Positions 9,154 through 18,267 of a stretch of DNA of 64,000 nucleotides are shown here, one piece after another (within the stretch, counting starts at the first letter, position 1; the number at the start of each line of letters is the position of its first letter). The position numbers were made by a program, and so were the translations under genes. Source of the stretch: CAZBXD01 sp965216395 (GTDB lineage: Bacteria; Pseudomonadota; Alphaproteobacteria; Micavibrionales; SZUA-601); NCBI GenBank assembly GCA_965216395.1, contig OZ244156.1, positions 496,001 through 560,000 on the forward strand, in the 5' to 3' direction. The notes beneath the pieces were generated by a model. It searched no databases. It worked only from the letters and a program-made list of their open reading frames with translations, and was not told the DNA's origin.

Positions 9154-10269
9154 ATGTTAAATAAAAAGCTACATATCCTTGGGATTCGGGGAATTCCTGC
9201 ACACCATGGTGGGTTTGAAACCTTCGCAGAGAATTTAAGTCCATATCTTGTGGGTAAAAACTGGCATGTCACGGTTTATTGTCAAAAAGATTACGATGAG
9301 CAAACCGATATCACATATGATACATGGCACAATATTCAACGCGTTCATATCCCCGTAAAAAAATATGGTTTTTTTACCAGTATGATTTTTGATTGGAAGG
9401 CGATTAAACTGGCCGCTCGATCAAAGGGTGTTTGCCTTATTTTAGGGTATAATACGGCGCTTTTTTCATTATGGCTGCGTTTGAACAAAAAAACGATAGT
9501 GACTAATATGGATGGGATGGAATGGAAACGCAGTTGCTGGCCATGGTATGGGCGCTTGTGGTTTTATATCAATGAATGGCTGGCGATATGGTTCAGTCAT
9601 CATTTGATAGCGGATAACCCGCATATTAAAAAACATTTGAAATCGCGATGGGTCAGGGATAGCAAAATCACTATGATTCCATATGGTGCGCGATCGGTAG
9701 AAAACGCAGAAAAAGCAAGAGTTTCTGATATAATTGGACAGGATAAAACCCCCTATGCGCTTGTTGTTGCCAGACCTGTGCCAGAAAATAATATCTTGGA
9801 AATTGTAAAAGCATGGTCACAAGAAAACAGAGGGTGCCGTCTTTTCGTATTAGGCAACCTGAAACAAGAGAACAGCTATCACAGAAAAATTCTTGCATAT
9901 CAATCGACAGAAATCATTTATCCAGGCGCTGTTTATGAGGCGGATAAAATAGACGCGTTGCGCTATCACGCAGAGTTTTATATACACGGCCATAGTGTTG
10001 GGGGAACAAACCCATCTCTCCTTGAAGCAATGGGGGCAGGCAATGCAACTATTGCTCATGATAATCCCTATAATCGGTGGGTTTTATCCGATGATGGCGC
10101 GCTTTATTTCAAGGAGCAAGATGAACTTTTACGGGCCATATATTCTTTATTAAATGATTCACACAAACGCAATGCGCTTAAAGATAAGTCAAAATTACGT
10201 CATCAAGAAAGATTTCAATGGCATCGTATCTTAAAAAAATACAAAGATATTTTAGAAAATTTTTGCTAA
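9154..10269 (+). CDS. Glycosyltransferase, DUF1972 type
   Basis: The 371-residue protein opens with LGIRGIPAHHGGFETFAENL, the hallmark N-terminus of DUF1972 glycosyltransferases (rhamnosyltransferase relatives). NMDGMEWKR follows near residue 125, and the GGTNPSLLEAMGAG donor-binding segment near residue 285. These are GT-B enzymes of the cytoplasmic face in capsule and O-antigen synthesis. It is divergent from the GNAT gene with 67 bases between the two starts, so promoters for both directions probably lie in 9087-9153. The adjacent rfbD makes a rhamnosyl donor plausible, but this is inference. Confidence 0.85.
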   Translation: MLNKKLHILGIRGIPAHHGGFETFAENLSPYLVGKNWHVTVYCQKDYDEQTDITYDTWHNIQRVHIPVKKYGFFTSMIFDWKAIKLAARSKGVCLILGYNTALFSLWLRLNKKTIVTNMDGMEWKRSCWPWYGRLWFYINEWLAIWFSHHLIADNPHIKKHLKSRWVRDSKITMIPYGARSVENAEKARVSDIIGQDKTPYALVVARPVPENNILEIVKAWSQENRGCRLFVLGNLKQENSYHRKILAYQSTEIIYPGAVYEADKIDALRYHAEFYIHGHSVGGTNPSLLEAMGAGNATIAHDNPYNRWVLSDDGALYFKEQDELLRAIYSLLNDSHKRNALKDKSKLRHQERFQWHRILKKYKDILENFC

Positions 10270-10321
10270 ATCCGTACCAATACCATTGCTTTATTGATCA
10301 ATTTAGGTCATAGATAAAACC

Positions 10322-11665
10322 ATGGAAGATCAAGAAATATATACGCAAACAATAACAATAATTTCCAAGATTTGGGAATGGTTCCTTGGCTATACAACAT
10401 GGCAAACGGCGTTTCAATTTATCTGGCTTATAATGAGTTTGGTTGTTGCCCGTTTTACCGCCCAATATGTTCGCCGTGTCTTGAAAAAAGGCCGATCATC
10501 GGATGAACAGTATAAAAACCGTTGGTTTTTACGTCCTATCGTTTTGTTGCGTCGAGCGGTTTATCCCGCGGTCACTATTATCACGCTTTTTGTTTATATT
10601 CTCGCTTCAGAAGTCTTTGACCTGAGTAGAGGTTTGATTGAAATTTTTATTTCACTTCTCATGGCTTTATTGATGATCAACTTCCTGACCTCATTTATTG
10701 CCTCGCGACGGGTTTATCGCGTGGCTACGGCTTTGCTGTGGATTGTTGCAGCGATGCATATTTTGGATGTTTGGCAAAGCTCTATGGCATTTTTAGAAGG
10801 GTTTCAGTATACATTTGGTGCTAAAACAATTTCTTTACTTAGCTTTCTTCGTGGGCTCGTTTTTATCACCTTCTTTATGTGGGCGGCAAACGCCTTATCA
10901 CGCACTAGTGATCGTTATATTCGTCATATTGATGATTTGACTCCATCGGTACGGGTCTTACTCTCCAAATTAACAAAAATCGGTCTTTTCGCGATCGCCA
11001 CGATCATGGCGATGAACGCAATGGGGATTGATTTAACAACTTTAACCGTCTTTTCTGGTGCCGCTGGTCTTGGTCTTGGTTTTGGTCTGCAAAAAGTTTT
11101 TTCTAATTATATCAGTGGGATCATACTGCTTCTTGATAAATCAATTAAGCCCGGTGATGTTGTGGCCATTGATGCAACGGGAACCTATGGCTGGGTGAAA
11201 TCATTAGGGGCACGTTATGTATCTTTAATTACACGCGATGGCAAAGAGCATCTTATTCCCAATGAATTGCTCATCACGGAAAAAGTTGAAAATTGGTCTC
11301 ATAGTGATAGTAATGTGCGCATTCATATTAATGTTGGTATTTCATATGATAGCGATTTGGATAAGGCGCTTGAATTGATGGCTGAGGCGGTTGCTGAAGA
11401 ACCGCGCATCATTAAACCGCCGCAACCAAATATCCTTATTAAAGGTTTTGGTGAAAGCAGTATCGACTTAGAGGCGCGGTGTTGGATTAAGGATCCTATC
11501 AATGGTGTTCACCCGATTAAAAGTTCTGTGTATCATCGCATATGGCATAAATTTAAAGAGAATAATATCAAAATTCCGTATGCCCAGCGTGACTTACATA
11601 TCGAAACAATTAATGAAGATATTTTGCAAAAGCTTGCATTAATGCAAAATCAGAAACAATTATAG
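10322..11665 (+). CDS. MscS-family mechanosensitive channel
   Basis: The 447-residue protein has an N-terminal set of about five membrane helices. The pore-lining helix and MscS signature follow: TVFSGAAGLGLGFGLQK with NYISGIILLLDKSIKPGDVV (about residues 240-280). A cytoplasmic beta and alpha/beta cage domain follows. It would open under membrane tension to release solutes during hypo-osmotic shock. It is longer than minimal MscS (about 286 residues), in line with YbdG/YnaI-like members that carry extra N-terminal helices. The gene follows the glycosyltransferase by 52 bases. Confidence 0.9.
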   Translation: MEDQEIYTQTITIISKIWEWFLGYTTWQTAFQFIWLIMSLVVARFTAQYVRRVLKKGRSSDEQYKNRWFLRPIVLLRRAVYPAVTIITLFVYILASEVFDLSRGLIEIFISLLMALLMINFLTSFIASRRVYRVATALLWIVAAMHILDVWQSSMAFLEGFQYTFGAKTISLLSFLRGLVFITFFMWAANALSRTSDRYIRHIDDLTPSVRVLLSKLTKIGLFAIATIMAMNAMGIDLTTLTVFSGAAGLGLGFGLQKVFSNYISGIILLLDKSIKPGDVVAIDATGTYGWVKSLGARYVSLITRDGKEHLIPNELLITEKVENWSHSDSNVRIHINVGISYDSDLDKALELMAEAVAEEPRIIKPPQPNILIKGFGESSIDLEARCWIKDPINGVHPIKSSVYHRIWHKFKENNIKIPYAQRDLHIETINEDILQKLALMQNQKQL

Positions 11666-11680
11666 ACTGAGAAATAATCT

Positions 11681-13516
11681 GTGTCTTCTCTCCTTTTAAG
11701 CATTCAAGATGTGCATATTGCCTTTGGACCAAAGGTTTTGTTTGACTCCATGACGTTTCATATCCATGAAGGCAATAAAATTTGTCTTGTGGGAAAAAAC
11801 GGTGCAGGTAAAACGACGTTAATGAATTTGATTACGGGTCATCAAGATTTTAATGAGGGTGAACGTTGGCAACGTCAAGGTTTGACTATCGGGTATTTGC
11901 AACAGGATGTTACCCCGAAAAAAGGCCAGACCGTTTTCGATTATATTTTTGAAGAATTGAAAGATCAGGAAAGTTATACCCAAGAATATAAAATCGCCAT
12001 GGTGGTTGAACCGCTTCATCTGAACGTTCAAGATAAAATGATGGATTTATCGGGGGGACAGTTACGCCGCGCGGCATTAGCACGCGCACTGGTGGAGGAG
12101 CCTGATATTTTACTGCTCGATGAACCGACAAACCACTTGGATCTTGAAGGGATTGAATGGTTAGAAGGGTATCTGAAGAGTTATACGGGTACATTGTTAT
12201 GTGTGAGCCATGATAAAACATTCCTCAGCAATGTTACGGATACAATTTTTTGGCTAGACCGGGGGCGTTTGCGCACCTGTCCGAAAGGATTTGCGCATTT
12301 TGATGAATGGTCAACGATGTTATTGGAACAAGAAGAACGCGAATTGCGCAACCGGCAAAAATTTGTTGAACAAGAAGTTGAATGGGCATCACGCGGTGTC
12401 AAGGCACGCCGTAAGCGGAATATGCGCCGTTTGGGTAAAATTAAAGAATTAAAAGCGCAGCTTAAGGCCGATCAAAGTGCGTTTCGACAAATGATGGCGA
12501 AAATTGATTTACAACCCAATGACCGGGAAGCATCTTCACGTATTGTCGCCGAATTTTTTAATGTCAGTAAAAAATTTACCAAAGATGATCGTGATATTGC
12601 TATTTTGGACAAATTCCGTTTACGGATTATGCGTGGCGATCGCATTGGTATTTTGGGTAAAAATGGCTCTGGTAAAACCACATTTTTAAAATTATTGATT
12701 GGTCAGGAAAAACCCGATAGCGGTACAATTAAGCGCAATAAAAATATTGAAATTTCTTATTTTGACCAAAAACGTCAAGATTTGGATCCGACCAAATCAA
12801 TGTGGGAAACACTTTGTCCCAATGGTGGAGATTATGTAGATGTTTTTGGTAAAAAACGCCATGTATGTGGTTACTTAAAAGATTTTTTGTTTGACCCTAA
12901 AGAGGCGCGACAAAAGGTTTCAACCCTTTCTGGCGGACAAAAAAATCGTCTTATGTTGGCCCGAACATTGGCTAATCCTGGTGACTTTCTTATTTTGGAT
13001 GAACCAACCAATGATTTGGATATGGATACGTTAGATATGTTGGAAGAGATTTTGTCTAACTACACAGGAACACTTTTTGTTGTCAGTCACGATCGTGATT
13101 TTTTAGATCAGACGGTGACAAAAATTCTAGCCTTTGAAGGAGATGCTCAGATTGATGGGTATATTGGCGGTTACAGCGATTATTTAGAGGCAAAAGCCAA
13201 GAAAAAGCCACAGATAAAAAAACAGGTTATTCAAAAAGAAGAATGTAAAACTAAGCCAGAAATAAAACCAGAGCCAATAAAGACAGCGAAGCTTTCTTAT
13301 AAAGACCAATATGAATTAGAAAATCTCCCTGACGAAATCACAGAACTTGAGATCAAAATTAATAAAATAAACCTCAAACTGACAGAACCAGATTTATATC
13401 ACACGGATCAAAAACTTTTTCACGCATTAACTGAAAAACTTACTGAACTTCAGAAAAAGCTAGAAAAATCAGAGCTACGCTGGTTAGAATTGGATGAAAA
13501 AAGCAAGCTATCTTAA
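11681..13516 (+). CDS. uup: ABC-F ATPase Uup
   Basis: The 611-residue cytosolic protein has two ABC domains and no membrane segments. Walker A motifs are GKNGAGKTT (about 38-46) and GKNGSGKTT (about 325-333), with signatures LSGGQLRRAALARAL and LSGGQKNRLMLAR, and DEPTNHLD/DEPTNDLD Walker B boxes. The linker is rich in K/R, and the C-terminus (about 540-605) is a coiled coil like the Uup DNA/ribosome-binding domain. ABC-F proteins act on ribosomes; Uup also influences transposon excision. It starts at GTG, 15 bases after the channel gene, and converges with valS across 8 bases. Confidence 0.9.
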   Translation: MSSLLLSIQDVHIAFGPKVLFDSMTFHIHEGNKICLVGKNGAGKTTLMNLITGHQDFNEGERWQRQGLTIGYLQQDVTPKKGQTVFDYIFEELKDQESYTQEYKIAMVVEPLHLNVQDKMMDLSGGQLRRAALARALVEEPDILLLDEPTNHLDLEGIEWLEGYLKSYTGTLLCVSHDKTFLSNVTDTIFWLDRGRLRTCPKGFAHFDEWSTMLLEQEERELRNRQKFVEQEVEWASRGVKARRKRNMRRLGKIKELKAQLKADQSAFRQMMAKIDLQPNDREASSRIVAEFFNVSKKFTKDDRDIAILDKFRLRIMRGDRIGILGKNGSGKTTFLKLLIGQEKPDSGTIKRNKNIEISYFDQKRQDLDPTKSMWETLCPNGGDYVDVFGKKRHVCGYLKDFLFDPKEARQKVSTLSGGQKNRLMLARTLANPGDFLILDEPTNDLDMDTLDMLEEILSNYTGTLFVVSHDRDFLDQTVTKILAFEGDAQIDGYIGGYSDYLEAKAKKKPQIKKQVIQKEECKTKPEIKPEPIKTAKLSYKDQYELENLPDEITELEIKINKINLKLTEPDLYHTDQKLFHALTEKLTELQKKLEKSELRWLELDEKSKLS

Positions 13517-13524
13517 CTCATCAA

Positions 13525-16212
13525 TCAAGATAATTTCGCGATGGCGGCTTCTAAACGTTCAAACTCATCCTGCATTTCTGATAAATTGGCTTTAGCTTCT
13601 GTTACAACATGCTCTGGCGCTCGTTCAACAAAAGACGTGTTGCCAAGACGTTTTTGCAATATATCAATTTCTTTACTGAGCTTTTCTTGTTTTTTTGTCA
13701 AACGCTCTTTTTCAGCATCAAGGTCTATCGCATCCGCAAGCGGAAAAATCAGCGTTGCTTCATTTAAAATATCTTGAACAACCATATCTGGAATTTCGCC
13801 TTTAAGAGGGGTTATCGAATTGGTTTTAACCAATTGTTGAATGGCATCATTCATACGATGAACACGTTCCAATGTTTCAGCACTGGCATTTTGGACTAAT
13901 ATATTCAACGGTTTAGAATAAGGGATATTTTTTTCTGCGCGAATATTGCGAACGATGGTTATAAAACTTTTTAACCACTCAATATCAGCGCAGGCTTTTT
14001 CTGAATCTTGATTGATCAAAATAGTTTTCGGCCAGTTGGCCGTCATGATATCATTGGTTGATCCATAGCCAATTTTCTCCCACAGATCAGCCGTGATAAA
14101 GGGTGTAATCGGATGAAGAAGTGTTAAAATAACCCGCAAACTGTGACGCGCAGTGGTTAAAATAGCGTCCTTTTCATTGCCTTTAACGCCTTGCTTGGAG
14201 AGCTCAATAAACCAATCACAAAATGTATTTTGCACGAAATGATACAGTGTTGAGGCATATTCATCAAAACGAAATGTATCCATAGCCTTAGTGGCTTGAT
14301 CAATGGTTTCGTTTAATTGTGATAACAGCCACTGACATAAAGGATTATCAATATTTTTTATATCGTCTGACATATGAGCCATTAAGCCATTCATTTCCCA
14401 AAAAGAAACCGCATTACAAAGCTTAGTGATAAAATTACGTCCTAATTCAACATGTGATTTTCCAAGCGCAATATCACGGCCCACACCGGCCTTAGAGCAA
14501 ATTGTCCAGCGCATCGCATCTGTGCCATATTCATCAATTAAATCGAGCGGATTAATGACATTGCCGCGCGTTTTTGACATTTTTTCACCCTTTTCATCGC
14601 GGACAAGTCCATGCATGACGACGGTTTTAAAGGGAACTTGATCTGTAAAGGCCAAACTCATCATCACCATGCGCGCAACCCAGAAAAAGATAATGTCAAA
14701 TCCAGTAACCAAAACATGCCCAGGGAAATATTTATCAAATTCGGGTGTTTTTTCTGGCCAGCCCAATGTCGAAAAAGGCCATAGACCTGAGCTGAACCAT
14801 GTGTCAAGGACATCATCATCCTGGGTTAATGGCGTATCGATCCCGTAATGCGCTTTGGCTTGGGTGTTTGCTTCATCTTCATTGTTAGCAACGAAAACTT
14901 CGCCATCGGGGCCGTACCAAGCGGGAATACGATGCCCCCACCAAAGTTGACGCGAAATACACCAAGGACGAATTTCAGATAGCCACGCAAAAAAGGTGTT
15001 TTCCCATTGTTTCGGGGCAAATTCAATATCACCATCCTTAACCGCTTTAATAGATCTTTTGGCCAAATCTTCAACATCGAAAAACCATTGGGTTGTTAAA
15101 CGTGGCTCGATAATCTCGCCCCCTCTTTGGGCGCGTGGCACTTGATTAACTGTGGGTTCGACTTTTTCTAGCAAGCCTAATCTCTCCATCTCTGCCACGA
15201 TGGTTTTGCGTGCTTTAAAACGATCAAGACCAGAAAGATTATTAACAAATTCTTTGCTCGCAATGCCATCCATATCTATTAAATCATCCAAGATATGTTG
15301 TGTGGTAACACAAGCTTGTTTGTCTAAAACTGTAATTTTGGGTAATTCGTGACGCTCGCCCACTTCAAAATCATTAAAATCATGCGCAGGGGTAATTTTA
15401 ACGGCACCAGAGCCTTTTTCCATGTCAGCATATTCATCGGCAATAATGGGGATTTTTCGCCCAACAAGTGGTAAAATAGCATATTTACCAATGCGATCGC
15501 TGTAGCGTTCATCATCAGGGTGAACCGCAATACAGACATCGCCAAGCATCGTTTCAGGGCGCGTCGTAGCAATGGTAATAAATTGTTGTTTTTGTTCATC
15601 AAGTGGGTATTTGAAATGCCACAAACTGCCGTTACTTTCAATGTTATCAACCTCTAAATCACTAATCGCCGATTGAAATTTAGGGTCCCAATTCACGAGG
15701 CGTTCACCACGATAAATTTTGCCTTGTTTATAGAGACGTATAAATGCTTCGTGTACAGCACGGGATGAGCGATCATCAAGGGTAAAACGTTCTCGTTGCC
15801 AATCAACCGAAGTCCCTAAACGACGTAACTGTTGGGTGATATTGCCCCCTGATTCTTCTTTCCATTGCCAAATTCGTTCAACAAAAGCATCGCGCCCCAT
15901 TTCTTTGGATGATGTGCCTTGTGCATTGACTTGGCGTTCGACAATCAGTTGTGTGGCAATCCCTGCGTGATCTGTACCGGGTTGATAAAGCACATCTTTA
16001 CCCTTAAGGCGCTCAGTTCTGACAATAATATCTTGTAATGTCATTGTTAATGCATGCCCGACATGTAGGTTACCTGTCACATTCGGCGGGGGAATCATTA
16101 AAACAAATGGATCAAGTTCAGAATCTATTTGTGCATGGAAACAATTTGATTTTTCCCAATTTTGGTAAATTTCTTGTTCACGCTGGCTTGAAATGTTTTT
16201 TGTATTTGTCAT
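13525..16212 (-). CDS. valS: Valyl-tRNA synthetase
   Basis: The 895-residue class Ia synthetase has the HIGH-type motif in PPPNVTGNLHVGHAL (about 41-55) and KMSKS as GEKMSKTRGN (about 541-550). The DWQRERFTLDD region and the C-terminal coiled-coil arm (EKERLTKKQEKLSKEI) distinguish ValRS from IleRS and LeuRS. It charges tRNA-Val and has an editing domain for mis-charged threonine. The length matches the family. It converges with uup and is divergent from the pirin gene, with 144 bases between the start codons. Confidence 0.97.
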   Translation of the reverse strand: MTNTKNISSQREQEIYQNWEKSNCFHAQIDSELDPFVLMIPPPNVTGNLHVGHALTMTLQDIIVRTERLKGKDVLYQPGTDHAGIATQLIVERQVNAQGTSSKEMGRDAFVERIWQWKEESGGNITQQLRRLGTSVDWQRERFTLDDRSSRAVHEAFIRLYKQGKIYRGERLVNWDPKFQSAISDLEVDNIESNGSLWHFKYPLDEQKQQFITIATTRPETMLGDVCIAVHPDDERYSDRIGKYAILPLVGRKIPIIADEYADMEKGSGAVKITPAHDFNDFEVGERHELPKITVLDKQACVTTQHILDDLIDMDGIASKEFVNNLSGLDRFKARKTIVAEMERLGLLEKVEPTVNQVPRAQRGGEIIEPRLTTQWFFDVEDLAKRSIKAVKDGDIEFAPKQWENTFFAWLSEIRPWCISRQLWWGHRIPAWYGPDGEVFVANNEDEANTQAKAHYGIDTPLTQDDDVLDTWFSSGLWPFSTLGWPEKTPEFDKYFPGHVLVTGFDIIFFWVARMVMMSLAFTDQVPFKTVVMHGLVRDEKGEKMSKTRGNVINPLDLIDEYGTDAMRWTICSKAGVGRDIALGKSHVELGRNFITKLCNAVSFWEMNGLMAHMSDDIKNIDNPLCQWLLSQLNETIDQATKAMDTFRFDEYASTLYHFVQNTFCDWFIELSKQGVKGNEKDAILTTARHSLRVILTLLHPITPFITADLWEKIGYGSTNDIMTANWPKTILINQDSEKACADIEWLKSFITIVRNIRAEKNIPYSKPLNILVQNASAETLERVHRMNDAIQQLVKTNSITPLKGEIPDMVVQDILNEATLIFPLADAIDLDAEKERLTKKQEKLSKEIDILQKRLGNTSFVERAPEHVVTEAKANLSEMQDEFERLEAAIAKLS

Positions 16213-16356
16213 CGTTTTTTATCTATTTTGTGCATTTAAATGAAACACTTAAAATGACCCATCATTGGGTCTTTGTAAAGTCCTCAATTGTGTAACTTAA
16301 TGATTAGTGCGACGAATAATATCATATCTTTGATTCTACGAAATAAGGAGAATGCC

Positions 16357-17058
16357 ATGATAACAATAAGATACGCAAAAGATCGTGGTGCGGCAGATTT
16401 TGGATGGCTTAAAAGTCGTCATACATTTTCTTTTGGGCGATATTATGATCCTAATCATATGGGATATGCATCTTTACGGGTTATTAATGATGATATTGTT
16501 GCAGGGGGCGCAGGGTTTGGTGAACATCCCCATGATAATATGGAGATTTTAACCTATGTCACGAAGGGGGCTGTGGCGCATAAGGATAGTATGGGTAATG
16601 GATCTGTGATTCAAACAGGTGATATTCAATATATGGCCGCGGGGTCGGGTATTACACATAGTGAATATAATCATTATAAAGATTCCGAGAGCCATTTTTT
16701 GCAAATTTGGATTAAGCCAAATGTACAAAATGCTGATCCTCGATATGAACAGAAATCCATAGCAATGCAAGAAAAAGAGAATAAGCTGGCTCTTATTGCA
16801 TCTCAGGATGGCCGTCATGGCTCGATTGTGATGAATCAAGATGCTAACATGTATCAAATGCTTTTTACGGATCCCTCAAAAATACGGCGCCATGATGTGA
16901 AGGGTGGTCGGCGTGTTTGGGTTCATGTGGCACAAGGTCAAGTCACCGTCAATGGTTACGATCTTGAATCGGGTGATGGCGCCGCCATTTATGATGAAGA
17001 TGTTTTATTCTCAAACGGGAATAATGCCGATATCCTCGTTTTTGATATGGCGGCATAA
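16357..17058 (+). CDS. Pirin-family protein (YhhW-like)
   Basis: The 233-residue cupin protein contains GFGEHPHDNMEILTYV, MAAGSGITHSEYNH and HFLQIWIKP, the conserved metal-binding and pirin motifs of quercetinase-type bacterial pirins (YhhW). The start at 16357 was chosen because AAGGAG lies 6 bases upstream; a competing ATG five bases earlier is followed at once by a stop in its own frame. The substrate in this organism is unknown. The gene is followed by a strong shared terminator. Confidence 0.9.
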   Translation: MITIRYAKDRGAADFGWLKSRHTFSFGRYYDPNHMGYASLRVINDDIVAGGAGFGEHPHDNMEILTYVTKGAVAHKDSMGNGSVIQTGDIQYMAAGSGITHSEYNHYKDSESHFLQIWIKPNVQNADPRYEQKSIAMQEKENKLALIASQDGRHGSIVMNQDANMYQMLFTDPSKIRRHDVKGGRRVWVHVAQGQVTVNGYDLESGDGAAIYDEDVLFSNGNNADILVFDMAA

Positions 17059-17065
17059 AAATGAG

Positions 17066-17095
17066 AAAAAACGCGCTGATTAAAGCGCGTTTTTT
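17066..17095. terminator. Bidirectional rho-independent terminator
   Basis: A perfect 12-bp stem (AAAAAACGCGCT against AGCGCGTTTTTT) with a 6-base GATTAA loop lies between the convergent pirin and NDK-like genes. A T-run follows on both strands, so it can end transcripts from either side. Confidence 0.93.
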
Positions 17096-17096
17096 G

Positions 17097-18092
17097 TTAA
17101 GCCGCCTTTAAAATAGTAATGGCGGTATCGCTATTTTTTTCTTCAGTGGCGTCATAACTATTGGTTTCTTCACCATTGAGGGTAAGATTGCAATTTTCTA
17201 CAACTTCAATCGCTTTTTCTGTGCCAAATTCATCTATAATTGTTTGGCCAAAAGGATATTGCATAAGTGTTTTTTCAGACATATCGCTTTGAGAGAAGAA
17301 ACGAATTAATTCAGCCAAACCTTCAACAGGGCCAGCGGATAAGTGAACACCGTTATTCCCCATATCAACAACAGGAATGCCTAACACGTCTTTTTGGTCA
17401 AGGAAGCAACGGCGTAATGAGCCTTCAACCGCTTCAGAAACACGTGTCGCTCCGATAAGTTTTGTCCGTAAATCTTCCCATGATTGGTCACTTGATGCAT
17501 TGAAAACAACGATAGAACGCCCTTTTTTTATGAAATGCGCTAATTGACTGGCATGAAAGCCGTTTACTAGGTAAATTGTTTCACCCTTATACTCAATATC
17601 TGCACAATAGGTACCACCAGCCAGTTTGGTTGATTTTTTTGTCATCCAAAGTTCATCCAGAGTTTCGGCCGTAAAGTCAGGATTGGCTTTCATAAATTCT
17701 AAGCCACCTAAAATCGTTTTACCTTCCATAGGGCCAAAGTTTTCTACAAATTTAGCTTTGGCATCGGCACTCATTGCGCCTACAGCATCTTTGGCAATTT
17801 TGTTAATCACGCCATAGTGATTGCCTATGATATTGTGTTGTTCAAGATAATGTGCACCTAAGAGTGAAATTTGATGAATTTCAACATCAAATCTTTCCAT
17901 GCCTTTGAAAATAATATCTAAGATAGCTGGAAAATTGATTCCCTCTGCCGCTAGGGTCAGCTCAGGTTTGATAAAGAAAACGAAATTGTTTTTTTGGGCC
18001 TCATATGTGTCACTTTTGAAAATTTCTATGCGATCAGTCGTGTTTTTCTGGGCCTGTTGGACAGCGTCAATAATTTTACTTTTTAATGTCAT
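17097..18092 (-). CDS. NDK-like protein of unusual length
   Basis: The 331-residue protein has weak but ordered nucleoside-diphosphate-kinase features. FFIKPELT near the N-terminus resembles the NDK IKPD strand, LIGATRVSEAVEGSLRR resembles the IGATnPxxAxPGTIR loop, and NNGVHLSAGPVEG resembles the NVIHGSDSVESA active-site region with its catalytic histidine. Standard NDKs have about 140 residues; here an insertion of more than 100 residues separates the first strand from the IGAT loop. Phosphotransfer through the histidine is inference. The ATG at 18092 was preferred over the TTG at 18104. Confidence 0.6.
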   Translation of the reverse strand: MTLKSKIIDAVQQAQKNTTDRIEIFKSDTYEAQKNNFVFFIKPELTLAAEGINFPAILDIIFKGMERFDVEIHQISLLGAHYLEQHNIIGNHYGVINKIAKDAVGAMSADAKAKFVENFGPMEGKTILGGLEFMKANPDFTAETLDELWMTKKSTKLAGGTYCADIEYKGETIYLVNGFHASQLAHFIKKGRSIVVFNASSDQSWEDLRTKLIGATRVSEAVEGSLRRCFLDQKDVLGIPVVDMGNNGVHLSAGPVEGLAELIRFFSQSDMSEKTLMQYPFGQTIIDEFGTEKAIEVVENCNLTLNGEETNSYDATEEKNSDTAITILKAA

Positions 18093-18201
18093 CTCAAATC
18101 TCAAAAATGGGGGGTTAATATGTTGATATAAAATACGGACTGGCTTTATATCTTATGGGTGAGGGGATGTAAATAGTTTTGATCTTTATATTAAAATAGT
18201 C

Positions 18202-18234
18202 TTGACTAAAATTTATTTCCGTAATAAATTTTAG
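18202..18234 (+). promoter_or_regulatory. Promoter overlapped by a 12-bp inverted repeat
   Basis: TTGACT (18202-18207) and TAAATT (18225-18230) with 17-base spacing form a plausible sigma-70 promoter for the gene at 18268. A perfect inverted repeat, CTAAAATTTATT with a 5-base TCCGT centre and AATAAATTTTAG (18206-18234), overlaps both elements. It looks like an operator, or a hairpin in the leader if transcription starts further upstream. Confidence 0.5.
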
Positions 18235-18267
18235 TGATCAGAAAAATAATAAATTAAAAAATAAACT

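Noticed and set aside
9087..9272. Upstream extension of the GNAT gene
   Set aside because: It overlaps the start of the divergent glycosyltransferase and precedes a natural MSIKFEKTDD start.
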